Origin: Candidatus Kaiserbacteria bacterium
GTDB taxonomy: Bacteria > Patescibacteriota > Minisyncoccia > Phycocordibacterales > Phycocordibacteraceae
Length of the DNA: 33,655 bases
Assembly: GCA_011322135.1 (NCBI GenBank)
Contig: DRNP01000005.1
Span: 1 to 33,655 of the forward strand
Reading direction: 5' to 3'
A program made the translations under genes and the position numbers. Shown piece after piece: positions 24,500 to 32,469 of the stretch (the first letter of the stretch is position 1; each line of letters starts with the position of its first letter). The notes beneath the pieces are model-generated. The model did no database searches. It was not told the origin of the DNA and worked only from the letters and a program-made list of their open reading frames with translations.

Positions 24500-24538
24500 T
24501 TGACACGGTAGATAATGCCATTATAATGGCATTATAAT
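24500..24538 (+). promoter_or_regulatory. AbrB-Doc promoter with 24-bp palindromic operator
   Basis: TTGACA (24500-24505) and TATAAT (24522-24527) are separated by 16 bp, so both hexamers match consensus. A perfect 24-bp palindrome (24512-24535, half-site ATAATGCCATTA) covers the spacer and the -10, and a second TATAAT follows at 24533. This is where an autoregulating antitoxin would bind to block RNA polymerase. Confidence 0.85.
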
Positions 24539-24556
24539 CACTAAACTAATATACGT

Positions 24557-24808
24557 ATGGCAACAATACAAAAACTCATCAAGGCTGGTAGCTCGGTGGC
24601 TGTGGTAATTCCAAAAAGTTTGCTCGGAAAGCATTCTGCCGGTGCGCCAATTAGTATTGAAAAAGATACTAGTCCAAATACTTTTCGAGTACGAGTGCTA
24701 CCTAAAAAAAAGAACACTCTTTCTGCGCGTGAGAAACACGTTCTTTCATTGACCGATTCGTTTGTTAAACGCTACCGTACCGATCTTAAACGTCTTAAAG
24801 ATGCTTAA
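24557..24808 (+). CDS. AbrB/MazE-type antitoxin
   Basis: An 83-aa protein. The N-terminal SpoVT-AbrB swapped-hairpin domain is visible as QKLIKAGSSVAVVIPKSLL, a DNA-binding beta barrel half. The C-terminal part (about 50-83) is charged and would wrap the toxin. It precedes a Doc toxin and overlaps it by 8 bp, the usual antitoxin-first order. It should repress its own promoter through the palindrome just upstream. The start is the only ATG consistent with the domain. Confidence 0.85.
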   Translation: MATIQKLIKAGSSVAVVIPKSLLGKHSAGAPISIEKDTSPNTFRVRVLPKKKNTLSAREKHVLSLTDSFVKRYRTDLKRLKDA

Positions 24809-25241
24809 ATACCTTAGTGAAGACGAGATTGTACTTATTCATCAGCGCATAGTAGATGAAACAGGCGGTTTACAGGGTATTCGCGAACCACATGCGATAC
24901 GAAGTGTTGAGGGGCAACCTCGTCAGGCAGTCTTTGGTAAAGAGCTATATTCAACGATGTATCTCAAGGCAGCTGTGTACGCACATAATATAATCGCACA
25001 CCATCCATTTTTGGATGGGAATAAGCGTACTGGCATCTCTGTGGCTATTGTGTTTCTGGAAGATAACGGACTTATCGCAAAAGCGAAAGAGGGGGATTTC
25101 TTTAATCTTGCACTGCATATAGCAGAAGACAAATGGGAATACGAAGTAATTGCCACATGGCTCAAGGAGCATACGAAGAAAGTGGCGAGTACAAAAAAGA
25201 CTGGCAAAAAGCATTCGCAAAAAAGTGATAAAAAGCGTTAG
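24801..25241 (+). CDS. doc: Doc-type toxin (Fic fold)
   Basis: A 146-aa protein with the Doc signature HHPFLDGNKRTG (H68 to R76, consensus HxFxDxNKR). Doc enzymes phosphorylate elongation factor Tu and stop translation, whereas other Fic enzymes AMPylate their targets; the short protein with this motif fits Doc. The catalytic His, Asp, Asn and Lys-Arg are all present, so it should be active. The C-terminal 25 residues are a lysine-rich tail not typical of the family. The start is ATG 24801, inside the antitoxin stop region, which implies coupled translation. Confidence 0.9.
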   Translation: MLKYLSEDEIVLIHQRIVDETGGLQGIREPHAIRSVEGQPRQAVFGKELYSTMYLKAAVYAHNIIAHHPFLDGNKRTGISVAIVFLEDNGLIAKAKEGDFFNLALHIAEDKWEYEVIATWLKEHTKKVASTKKTGKKHSQKSDKKR

Positions 25242-25250
25242 ACTATACGT

Positions 25251-26351
25251 ATGAAGATTGTCATTGCCACGCCACTGTATCCGCCGGAGCTTGGTGGTCC
25301 CGCCACGTACGCGAAGATTCTTTTTGAAGAGCTTCCGAAACGGGGAATTGAAGTAGAGCTTGTGAAGTTTAGCGATGTACGGCATTTGCCGAAAATTGTA
25401 CGACACGTGGCATATTTTTTTCGTGTGAGGCGCGCGCTTGCGCGCGCCGACTTAGTGCTCGCGCTTGATCCTGTTTCTGTTGGGCTACCGGCATGTATTG
25501 CTTCATGGATGCTTAAGAAGCCGTTAGTGGTTAAAATCGTCGGAGATTATGCATGGGAACAAGGACGTCAACGTTTCGGCATTAAAGATACTCTTGATGA
25601 TTTTGCCCACACGAAACGAGCTCCTTTTTTTGTGCGTCTTTTGCGTAGCGTGCAGACGAGAGTAGCTCGTCGTGCGCACACTATTATTGTTCCGGGGGGA
25701 TACTTAAAAAAAACAGTCTCCTCTTGGGGTGTTCCGAAAGAAAAAATTCGTGTTGTACATAATGCAATATCTCTTGAAAAGATAGGGTCTGTACCTAGTC
25801 AGGTCGAGAGACTTCATCGTCCTTTGGTTGTTTGTGCAGGACGTCTTGTCCCGTGGAAAAATATGGATAAAGTTATCGATGCGGTTGCATCCTTGCGTAA
25901 AAAAGGGATAAAAACTTCGCTTGTGGTTGTGGGTGATGGACCGGAGCGTGCGACGCTTGCGTCGCACGCTGAAAAAAAACTGGGAAGCGCATGCGTATTT
26001 ACAGGTGCACAGTCACATGCGGATATGCTTGCAATTTTAAAATACACAGATGTTTTTGTACTTAATTCTTCATATGAAGGGCTTTCGCATATGCTTATAG
26101 AGGCGCAAACGCTCGGAGTACCTACTGTTGCTACGAAAGTTGGTGGAAATACGGAAATTATAACCGATAACGAAAATGGTTTATTGGTGCCTTACGGAGA
26201 CGAAGGTGCTTTGCCATTTGCCATATCGCGCATTCTTTCCGATAAATCGTTGCAGGCGCACATAAGCACATCTGCAAAATATTCGTCATCGCGTTTTTCT
26301 ATAAATGCTATGCTTGACGGCACCATTTCTGTACTCGATGAGTTTAAATAA
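25251..26351 (+). CDS. Family-4 glycosyltransferase
   Basis: A complete GT-B enzyme (366 aa). The N-terminal motif is KIVIATPLYPPELGGPATYAK, followed by KIVGDYAWEQGRQRFG, which is typical of this subgroup. The C-terminal domain has CAGRLVPWKNMDKVIDAV, VGDGPERATL, the EX7E motif SYEGLSHMLIEAQTLGVP and ATKVGGNTEII. It lies 9 bp after doc with a possible TAGACT box 6 nt before its ATG. Two perfect palindromes lie in it, one in the first domain (RRALARAD) and one in the VGDGPERATLASHA loop. It heads a run of three same-strand glycosyltransferases. Confidence 0.93.
   Translation: MKIVIATPLYPPELGGPATYAKILFEELPKRGIEVELVKFSDVRHLPKIVRHVAYFFRVRRALARADLVLALDPVSVGLPACIASWMLKKPLVVKIVGDYAWEQGRQRFGIKDTLDDFAHTKRAPFFVRLLRSVQTRVARRAHTIIVPGGYLKKTVSSWGVPKEKIRVVHNAISLEKIGSVPSQVERLHRPLVVCAGRLVPWKNMDKVIDAVASLRKKGIKTSLVVVGDGPERATLASHAEKKLGSACVFTGAQSHADMLAILKYTDVFVLNSSYEGLSHMLIEAQTLGVPTVATKVGGNTEIITDNENGLLVPYGDEGALPFAISRILSDKSLQAHISTSAKYSSSRFSINAMLDGTISVLDEFK
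25429..25448. repeat. 20-bp GC palindrome inside a glycosyltransferase gene
   Basis: GGCGCGCGC-TT-GCGCGCGCC, all G/C apart from the centre, encoding part of RRALARAD at about residues 60-66. Confidence 0.8.
25945..25970. repeat. 26-bp palindrome inside the same glycosyltransferase gene
   Basis: The arms AGCGTGCGACGC and GCGTCGCACGCT are perfect over 12 bp around TT, encoding about residues 232-240 (ERATLASHA), right after the conserved VGDGP. Confidence 0.85.
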
Positions 26352-26357
26352 TTTCAC

Positions 26358-27479
26358 ATGAAAATACTTTTTATATCAAATGATCCGACAATATTTGAAG
26401 AAAACAGTTCTGCGCGTTCTCGTATGCGTTCGTATGCAGAGGCGATAGGAGAATTGCATATCCTCTCGCAAGGAGCAAAGACATCGGACGAACAAGAAGG
26501 AGCACTTTTCTTACACAGTATTCGACCACTGCCAACGAAGCTCGGGAGGGTTTTCTTATTGTGGACTCTTTCAAGACGAGCTCATCGTTTGGTAAAGAAA
26601 TCGGGTATTGAAATTGTGTCTGCACAAGACCCTTTTGAACATGGAGCAATAGCAAAGAGCGCGGTACATCACACGAATGCAAAATTACACGTGCAGGTGC
26701 ACACTGATTTTTGCTCTCGATATTTTTCAGAAGAATCTATAAAAAATCGTTTACGTATGATTATTGCAGATAATGTGTTGCCACACGCAGACGGCATACG
26801 CGCAGTATCAAATCGAGTGAAAAATTCGCTGGTTGCACGATATGGTACGCGTATATCTTTGCCGGTTGTTATTCCGATAGCAATGGAAACAAAAGTTGCA
26901 AACAAATCAGTGGAGCCGTTTAGCATTAGCTCGAAATTTTCTTTTATGATAATGGCCGTCGGTCGTCTTGAAAAAGAAAAACGACTAGAGGACGCAATCC
27001 GTGTCGTTGCAATACTTGCTAAGAAAAAATATCCGGTCGCGCTTGTTATTGTTGGAGATGGAAGCGAAAAAGAAAAGTTGAACTCTCTTGCAAAAAAACT
27101 CGGTATAGAAAAACGCGTTATGTTTTTGGGTTGGCGGAATGATATACACGAGCTTTTGTCACATGCGCAAGCGTTTATCCAAACAAGTGCTTACGAGGGG
27201 TATGGACGAACATACATTGAAGCTGCGCTTGCGGACGTGCCTATGGTTGTAACAAACGTAGGTATCATTGGCGATGTATTTATAAACAAAGAGTCCGCTT
27301 TGGTGTGTGATGTGAGCGATATCAGATGTTTGGAGCGTTCTATGGAAACGCTTATAGAGGAAAACGATACGCGATATAAAATTACATATAATGCGCATAA
27401 TGTGGCGGATGCTCATATTAAAGCCGTCGGTGATACCGTTGCGCGCACAGTTGAGGATTTCGAAAGGTTACTGGCGTAG
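26358..27479 (+). CDS. Family-4 glycosyltransferase
   Basis: A 373-aa GT-B enzyme. The first domain starts KILFISNDPTIFEENSSARSRM and contains SAQDPFEHGAIA and VQVHTDF. The second has MAVGRLEKEKRLEDAIRVV, VGDGSEKEKLNSLAKKLG, FLGWRNDI, and the EX7E motif SAYEGYGRTYIEAALADVP. It starts 6 bp after the previous glycosyltransferase stop and is followed by another, so the three should form one transcript. It has no recognisable Shine-Dalgarno. Its sugar specificity is unknown. Confidence 0.92.
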   Translation: MKILFISNDPTIFEENSSARSRMRSYAEAIGELHILSQGAKTSDEQEGALFLHSIRPLPTKLGRVFLLWTLSRRAHRLVKKSGIEIVSAQDPFEHGAIAKSAVHHTNAKLHVQVHTDFCSRYFSEESIKNRLRMIIADNVLPHADGIRAVSNRVKNSLVARYGTRISLPVVIPIAMETKVANKSVEPFSISSKFSFMIMAVGRLEKEKRLEDAIRVVAILAKKKYPVALVIVGDGSEKEKLNSLAKKLGIEKRVMFLGWRNDIHELLSHAQAFIQTSAYEGYGRTYIEAALADVPMVVTNVGIIGDVFINKESALVCDVSDIRCLERSMETLIEENDTRYKITYNAHNVADAHIKAVGDTVARTVEDFERLLA

Positions 27480-27504
27480 CAGAAGTTATAGATATTTTTC
27501 AAAA

Positions 27505-28647
27505 ATGACATCTTTACAAAACAAAAATAACGCGAAATTGTTGATAGTTACACAAACCATCGACGAGAATGACCCGGTTTTAGGTTTTTTTGTGCGTTGG
27601 GTTGAAGAGTTTGCAAAGCGTGCAGAGAGCGTGGAGGTCATTTGTCTCAATTTGGGAAAGTCGGACCTTCCCAAAAACGTGCATGTGCACTCGCTTGGTA
27701 AAGAGCGCGTAGCCGGTACGGATAACACAGGAAATATAAAGCAAGCGCAGAGCACAGCGCCGAGCTTCGCTCGGCGCTGTGCTCTGCGCGCCACTTACGC
27801 GATACGCTTCATACACCTGGTATGGAGTTTGCGCAAAAGATACGACGCAGTCTTTGTTCATATGAATCCCGAGTATTTCGTACTCGCCGGGAAACTATGG
27901 CGTTTGATGCGAAAACGCACAGCACTTTGGTACACGCACAAAAGTGTTGATTTAAAATTACGTATAGCGGTGCTTTTTGCAAACATTGTATTTACAGCGT
28001 CACCTGAAAGCTTTCGGCTTAAAAGCAGGAAAGTGCATGTTGTTGGACACGGTATCGACATGGAACTTTTTACAAAAAAAGCAGATGAACATACAAAAGA
28101 TAAAAATTATCCGAAAAAAACATTTCGGATTTTGACGACAGGACGCATATCGAAAACAAAACGAATAGCGGAAATGTTATCTGCGTTAGACGTGCTTTAT
28201 TCTCTGGGAGAAGATTTTATATTTATCGTCGCAGGCACACCGGCAACAAATGAAGACAAACTGTACGAACAAAAATTGCTTCGCTTTGTAAGCGCATCTC
28301 CGTATTCTGAAAGAGTACGTTTCATCGGAGCTGTATCACATAAAGATATTCCGAAAATGTTAAATGAGTGTGACGTATTTATTAATTTGAGCGAAACCGG
28401 AAGTATGGATAAAGCAATACTGGAAGCTCTCGCGGTTTGCGTTCCTGTTGTAACGACAAATGTAGCTTTTCGAGATATTCTCGCCCGCACACAAAATCTT
28501 TTTATCGAGAACGGTACGCCGGAGAAAATAGCGAACACGCTTATTTTTGCGCGCAATGCCGATATCAGTGCAATTTCAAAAGAAATACGACAGCGCTATG
28601 CGTTGCAACACACAATAAAATCAATTATGAAAATACTCACCGCATAG
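27505..28647 (+). CDS. Family-4 glycosyltransferase with in-frame palindrome insert
   Basis: A 380-aa GT-B enzyme. It opens AKLLIVTQTIDENDPVLGFFVRW and later has RTALWYTHKSVDLKLR, GHGIDMELF, TTGRISKTKRIAEMLSAL and the donor-site motif ETGSMDKAILEALAVCVP, in which the first EX7E glutamate position is Gly. I start it at ATG 27505 (MTSLQNKN), 25 bp after the preceding gene; the track's longer start lies inside that gene. Residues 81-95 (AQSTAPSFARRCALR) are encoded entirely by a 45-bp perfect palindrome and have no counterpart in the sister enzymes. The gene converges with the permease, with 3 bp between stops. Confidence 0.9.
   Translation: MTSLQNKNNAKLLIVTQTIDENDPVLGFFVRWVEEFAKRAESVEVICLNLGKSDLPKNVHVHSLGKERVAGTDNTGNIKQAQSTAPSFARRCALRATYAIRFIHLVWSLRKRYDAVFVHMNPEYFVLAGKLWRLMRKRTALWYTHKSVDLKLRIAVLFANIVFTASPESFRLKSRKVHVVGHGIDMELFTKKADEHTKDKNYPKKTFRILTTGRISKTKRIAEMLSALDVLYSLGEDFIFIVAGTPATNEDKLYEQKLLRFVSASPYSERVRFIGAVSHKDIPKMLNECDVFINLSETGSMDKAILEALAVCVPVVTTNVAFRDILARTQNLFIENGTPEKIANTLIFARNADISAISKEIRQRYALQHTIKSIMKILTA
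27745..27789. repeat. 45-bp perfect palindrome inside a glycosyltransferase gene
   Basis: The 21-bp arms (GCGCAGAGCACAGCGCCGAG plus C, and its complement) flank TTC with no mismatch. It is in frame, and because it is palindromic the opposite strand encodes nearly the same peptide. It lies in the variable linker before the LVWSLRKRYDAVFVH strand. Confidence 0.92.
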
Positions 28648-28650
28648 TCT

Positions 28651-30021
28651 TTATTCAATGTTTTTCGGGTGTTGTTTGAAAATCTTTTCAAGGTCTTTAT
28701 CTATGTATTCAGAAATGTTTGTTTGTCGGACTTTGTAGTAAATGAAAGAAAAAATGGCAATGATTCCCATAACAAGGGCACTGCTTATCAGGTTGCTCGG
28801 GTTGTGAATAATATTGTATCCTATCAACACGACTGTAGATATTGTGCAGAGCAAAAAACCAATACCCGGAATTATACGGTTTGATTTGGTTTCTTTATAT
28901 AATTTGAAATTAGATAGATTAACAAGAGCGAATATAATCAAAAACCCCGCGCTTCCCGCTATTGAAATATTTTCCAGATTAAAAGTTGTCGCAAAGATAA
29001 TACTGAGTAGAGCGATTATAATGACTCCTTCATAGCCTTGTTTAATTTTTTCGTCAAACATCTTTGGTAGTTCACCGAGTTTTGCCACGAGGTAGCCTAC
29101 CCGGCTACCACCATACAATGTAGCGTTTATTGCTGAAGCGGTAGAAAGCATCGCGGCAACAGCGATGACGGCAAAACCTGTTTTACCAAAAAATGGTTTT
29201 GCCGCTACTGCCAAAACGTAATCTTTTGCAACCATTGCTTCGTGTATGCTCACGTTTCCGACAGCGACAATAGCTACACAAATATAAAGTAAGATAACGA
29301 AAATAACAGCACTGTAAAAAGCACGCGGTATATTCTTTTTCGGATTTACTATGTCCTTTGCTGTGTTTGCTATCAGCTCGAAACCTTCATATGCCAGGAA
29401 AATCATCAGTCCACCCGTTATGATTGATGTCGTGTTTGTCCATGATGCAGGATCCAGTCTGCTCACGTGTATTGTCAGGAATCCAACACCTGCAAAAATA
29501 ATCAAAATGGTTAATTTTATAAACACCATTATATCTTCCGCTTTTCCTATCATAAATGAACCCATAAGATTTAATGAAGCGAATAACACGATAACCCCGA
29601 CAGATAATATTTTTTGAAGCCACACGATATTGCTTCCTGTAAATAATGCCGAACCGTAGCTACCAAACGCATATGCATAAAGCGCAAGCATGATGACATA
29701 ACTTATAAGTAGCAGGTTATTTGCAATGGCTGAAAAAACACCATTTCCAATACCCTGAACAATAAACTCGATTGTACCGCCCTCGCTCGGGTATGTAAGC
29801 GAAAGTTTTACATACGAATAAACGGTTACGAGTGCTATCAATCCGGCTATTGCAAATGATATAGGTGCTGCGCCGTGTGAAAGCGAGATGGTTAGACCAA
29901 GCACTGCAAAAATACCACCGCCGACCATTCCGCCTACGCCGATACTAAACGCTTCTATAAAACCTATTTTTCTGTTTTTAAAATTTGTCTTCAAAATAAT
30001 ATCTTTAATTTTCCCGTGCAT
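28651..30021 (-). CDS. APC-superfamily amino acid permease
   Basis: A 456-aa transporter with about 12-13 hydrophobic segments. The first helix carries IGVGGMVGGGIFAVLG, the substrate-binding glycine motif of APC transporters. TYPSEGGTIEFIVQG, FLAYEGFELIANTAKDI and NPKKNIPRAFYSAV are family signatures. It probably imports an amino acid or polyamine by proton exchange. I start it at ATG 30021; a TTG 11 codons upstream is the track's start. It is divergent from the tandem glycosyltransferase across 165 bp and convergent with the previous one. A permease fits a host-dependent organism with poor amino acid synthesis, but that is inference. Confidence 0.92.
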   Translation of the reverse strand: MHGKIKDIILKTNFKNRKIGFIEAFSIGVGGMVGGGIFAVLGLTISLSHGAAPISFAIAGLIALVTVYSYVKLSLTYPSEGGTIEFIVQGIGNGVFSAIANNLLLISYVIMLALYAYAFGSYGSALFTGSNIVWLQKILSVGVIVLFASLNLMGSFMIGKAEDIMVFIKLTILIIFAGVGFLTIHVSRLDPASWTNTTSIITGGLMIFLAYEGFELIANTAKDIVNPKKNIPRAFYSAVIFVILLYICVAIVAVGNVSIHEAMVAKDYVLAVAAKPFFGKTGFAVIAVAAMLSTASAINATLYGGSRVGYLVAKLGELPKMFDEKIKQGYEGVIIIALLSIIFATTFNLENISIAGSAGFLIIFALVNLSNFKLYKETKSNRIIPGIGFLLCTISTVVLIGYNIIHNPSNLISSALVMGIIAIFSFIYYKVRQTNISEYIDKDLEKIFKQHPKNIE

Positions 30022-30186
30022 TCGTATGCAGTACTCTTTAGGTATCCCGAACAACGCCCGTCACTTTAAAATTGCCTTACAATATAAAGTATACTCTTTT
30101 TATCGCAAACTGATTATCGTGCTATAAACTAAAGAAGCGCGTTATCGCGATAGTGTCATGCGCAACTGCATTTAAATTGAGACGAT

Positions 30187-32265
30187 ATGCAAAACTCTAA
30201 AAAACCAAAAATAAAGAGAGTACTTTTCTTTGGTATCTTTGATCCTAAGTATTCACGCTCACGTGTTTTACGTGAGGGTTTTGAGGCGCTTGGATATGAA
30301 GTCGTAACTTGTCAAACAAATCCAAAAGAGAACCCTGGGCTACGTAAATATAATGTACTGTGGAAAAAAGGAAGAGCACTTCGTGCCGAACAATTTGACC
30401 ATGTCTTCGTGCTTTTCCCCGGACACACGGTTGTGTGGCTCGCCCGGATTCTTTTTGGTAACAGAATTATTTTTGATGCGTTTGTGTCGCTTTATGATTC
30501 AAACGTGTGCGACCGTGCGCTTTATACGTCGTTTTCTCCCCGTGCGATAAAAGATCGTTTTTTAGACAGCATATCTTGTACTCTTTCGCATTATGTACTT
30601 GTTGATACAAAAGAGAATAAATCTTATTTTGTAGAAAAAATAGGTGTCAGTGAAAATAAAATAATTGTTGTTCCGGTCGGTGCCGGAACAAAATGGTTTA
30701 CAGCTGGAGAAAATATAGAGTCACTTCATGGAGACCAGCTGATTGTAGGATTTTATGGGTCGTACATTCCGCTACACGGCATATCAACTATTGTCCGTGC
30801 AGCGCACTTGCTTGCAGAGGAGCGAATATTTTTTCGCATTATTGGCGGTGGGCAAGAATACGATAAAGTGAAAGCGCTCGTCAAAAAACTTGGTGGTGTA
30901 CCAAATATAGAGTTTATAAAATCTATGCCACGTGATGAACTAATTAAAAATATACGCGAGATGGATATATGTCTCGGCATTTTTGGGGAAACAGAAAAAG
31001 CATCACGTGTTATTCCAAACAAAGTATACGAGTGTGCAGCATTCGGTAAGCCAATCATCACGGCAGACACGCCGGCAATTCGTGAAGTATTTACGAATAA
31101 AGAAAATATTCTACTTACGGAAGCAGGTTCTGCGAATGAGCTCGCAAAAACAATCCGTGACTGTATCGCGGATTACGGGCGCGCGACGCGTACCGCGTCG
31201 CGCGCCCGTAATCTCATGCTTAAAAGCTATACTCCGGAAAAAATAGTACGCAATTTAGATGAAAAAATTTCTGCAAAAAAAGTGGCGTTTTTGTTTTCAA
31301 AGGCGCGAGGAGACAAGTCGGAGCCGGATACTTCGTTTCGAGGCGCAAACCATATACCGAATGCAGAGATTATTGTTGTTGAGCGCGGTGTGATTAAAAC
31401 GTTAAAGATTATATTTAAGTTAATCAGATATGACGTCGTCGTGGCTTCGGATTATTTTACTATAGGTTACATTGTCACTTTTTTATCGCGTCTCTTGCGC
31501 AAAAAGACATATTGGATTTTCATAGCGATGCATTCATCAACATTAATGCGCAAGCATTCAAAACATACGATACGTATCTATCTTTTAAAGATGTTTTGGA
31601 AAAGTTTCGCACGCATAATTTGTCTTTCGCGCGCGCAATATAAAGATTTTGAAGATTTTGGCGTATCGCCTGAAAAACTGGAATTCATACATTTTGGTAT
31701 TGATAAGGATTTTTACACAAACACAACAGATAAACATAAAAGAGAAAATATCGTAAGCGTGGGGCGTGATAGCGCCCGCGACTATAAAACGTTGTTTAAG
31801 GTTGCCGATAAAATTAAACACAAATTTGTTATTGTTTCCGCTCATAAAAATATTCCGGACAACATACAAATTCCGGAGAATGTATCGTTGAAATATAATT
31901 TGCCGGCGAGCGGTGTTCGTAAAATATACGAAACAGCAAGGATTGCTGTTGTTGCGGTAGAAGATGATAATTTTTTCTATGGTTCCGATTGTTCCGGACA
32001 GACAGTAATTCTGGACGCAATGTCAGCAGGAGTGCCGGTTATTGTAACGAAAAGAGCGTGGATTAGAGATTATTTTATTCCGAATAAAGATATCGTCGTT
32101 GTTTCTTGTGGCGATGCAGAAGTACTCGCAACGGAAATTAAAAAACTTTGGAATTCATCCGACGAGCGTGCTCATATTGCGTCCAGTGCCAAACATAAAG
32201 TTTTAGATATGTATACTACGGAGAAATTTGCGAATAAATTAAATAGCGTAATTACAACATTATGA
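30187..32265 (+). CDS. Tandem (two-domain) family-4 glycosyltransferase
   Basis: A 692-aa protein made of two GT-B glycosyltransferase units. Unit 1 (about 1-350) has FFGIFDPKYSRSRVLREGF, GSYIPLHGISTIVRAAHLL, IIGGGQEYDKVKALV and NKVYECAAFGKPII. Unit 2 (about 360-692) has KVAFLFSKARGD, VSVGRDSARDYKTLFKVA, a reduced donor loop, and CSGQTVILDAMSAGVPVI. Fused units usually add two sugars in turn to one acceptor. A 43-bp perfect palindrome encodes residues 329-343, close to the junction between units. Unit 2 has Asp where the second EX7E glutamate is expected, so one unit may be less active. No Shine-Dalgarno is seen. Confidence 0.88.
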   Translation: MQNSKKPKIKRVLFFGIFDPKYSRSRVLREGFEALGYEVVTCQTNPKENPGLRKYNVLWKKGRALRAEQFDHVFVLFPGHTVVWLARILFGNRIIFDAFVSLYDSNVCDRALYTSFSPRAIKDRFLDSISCTLSHYVLVDTKENKSYFVEKIGVSENKIIVVPVGAGTKWFTAGENIESLHGDQLIVGFYGSYIPLHGISTIVRAAHLLAEERIFFRIIGGGQEYDKVKALVKKLGGVPNIEFIKSMPRDELIKNIREMDICLGIFGETEKASRVIPNKVYECAAFGKPIITADTPAIREVFTNKENILLTEAGSANELAKTIRDCIADYGRATRTASRARNLMLKSYTPEKIVRNLDEKISAKKVAFLFSKARGDKSEPDTSFRGANHIPNAEIIVVERGVIKTLKIIFKLIRYDVVVASDYFTIGYIVTFLSRLLRKKTYWIFIAMHSSTLMRKHSKHTIRIYLLKMFWKSFARIICLSRAQYKDFEDFGVSPEKLEFIHFGIDKDFYTNTTDKHKRENIVSVGRDSARDYKTLFKVADKIKHKFVIVSAHKNIPDNIQIPENVSLKYNLPASGVRKIYETARIAVVAVEDDNFFYGSDCSGQTVILDAMSAGVPVIVTKRAWIRDYFIPNKDIVVVSCGDAEVLATEIKKLWNSSDERAHIASSAKHKVLDMYTTEKFANKLNSVITTL
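31171..31213. repeat. 43-bp perfect palindrome near the domain joint of the tandem glycosyltransferase
   Basis: The 20-bp arms GATTACGGGCGCGCGACGCG and its complement flank TAC with no mismatch. It is in frame and encodes DYGRATRTASRARNL, ending just before the last helix of unit 1. Confidence 0.92.
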
Positions 32266-32403
32266 AAAATCCTCTACATATGCAAGCATACACTTAACTA
32301 CTAATTTGTTAGAATCATCAGTATGTGACCATATTTCAACGTGGAATAACAAACGAAGTCTTCAAATTATTGGATAAAAAGGGTATTCTTTGGTAAAACT
32401 CTG

Positions 32404-32454
32404 TTGACACCTACTTCCAATAATATACAATATATGTATATTATTGGAAGTAGG
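32404..32454 (+). promoter_or_regulatory. AbiE promoter with 45-bp inverted-repeat operator
   Basis: TTGACA (32404-32409), 16 bp and TACAAT (32426-32431) form the promoter. Directly after the -35, two 20-nt perfect arms (CCTACTTCCAATAATATACA and its complement, 32410-32454) flank a 5-nt centre and cover the spacer, the -10 and the start site. AbiEi-type antitoxins are known to bind inverted repeats in their own promoter. The 32266-32403 stretch before it holds nothing I can support. Confidence 0.85.
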
Positions 32455-32469
32455 TAATATCCATATATT

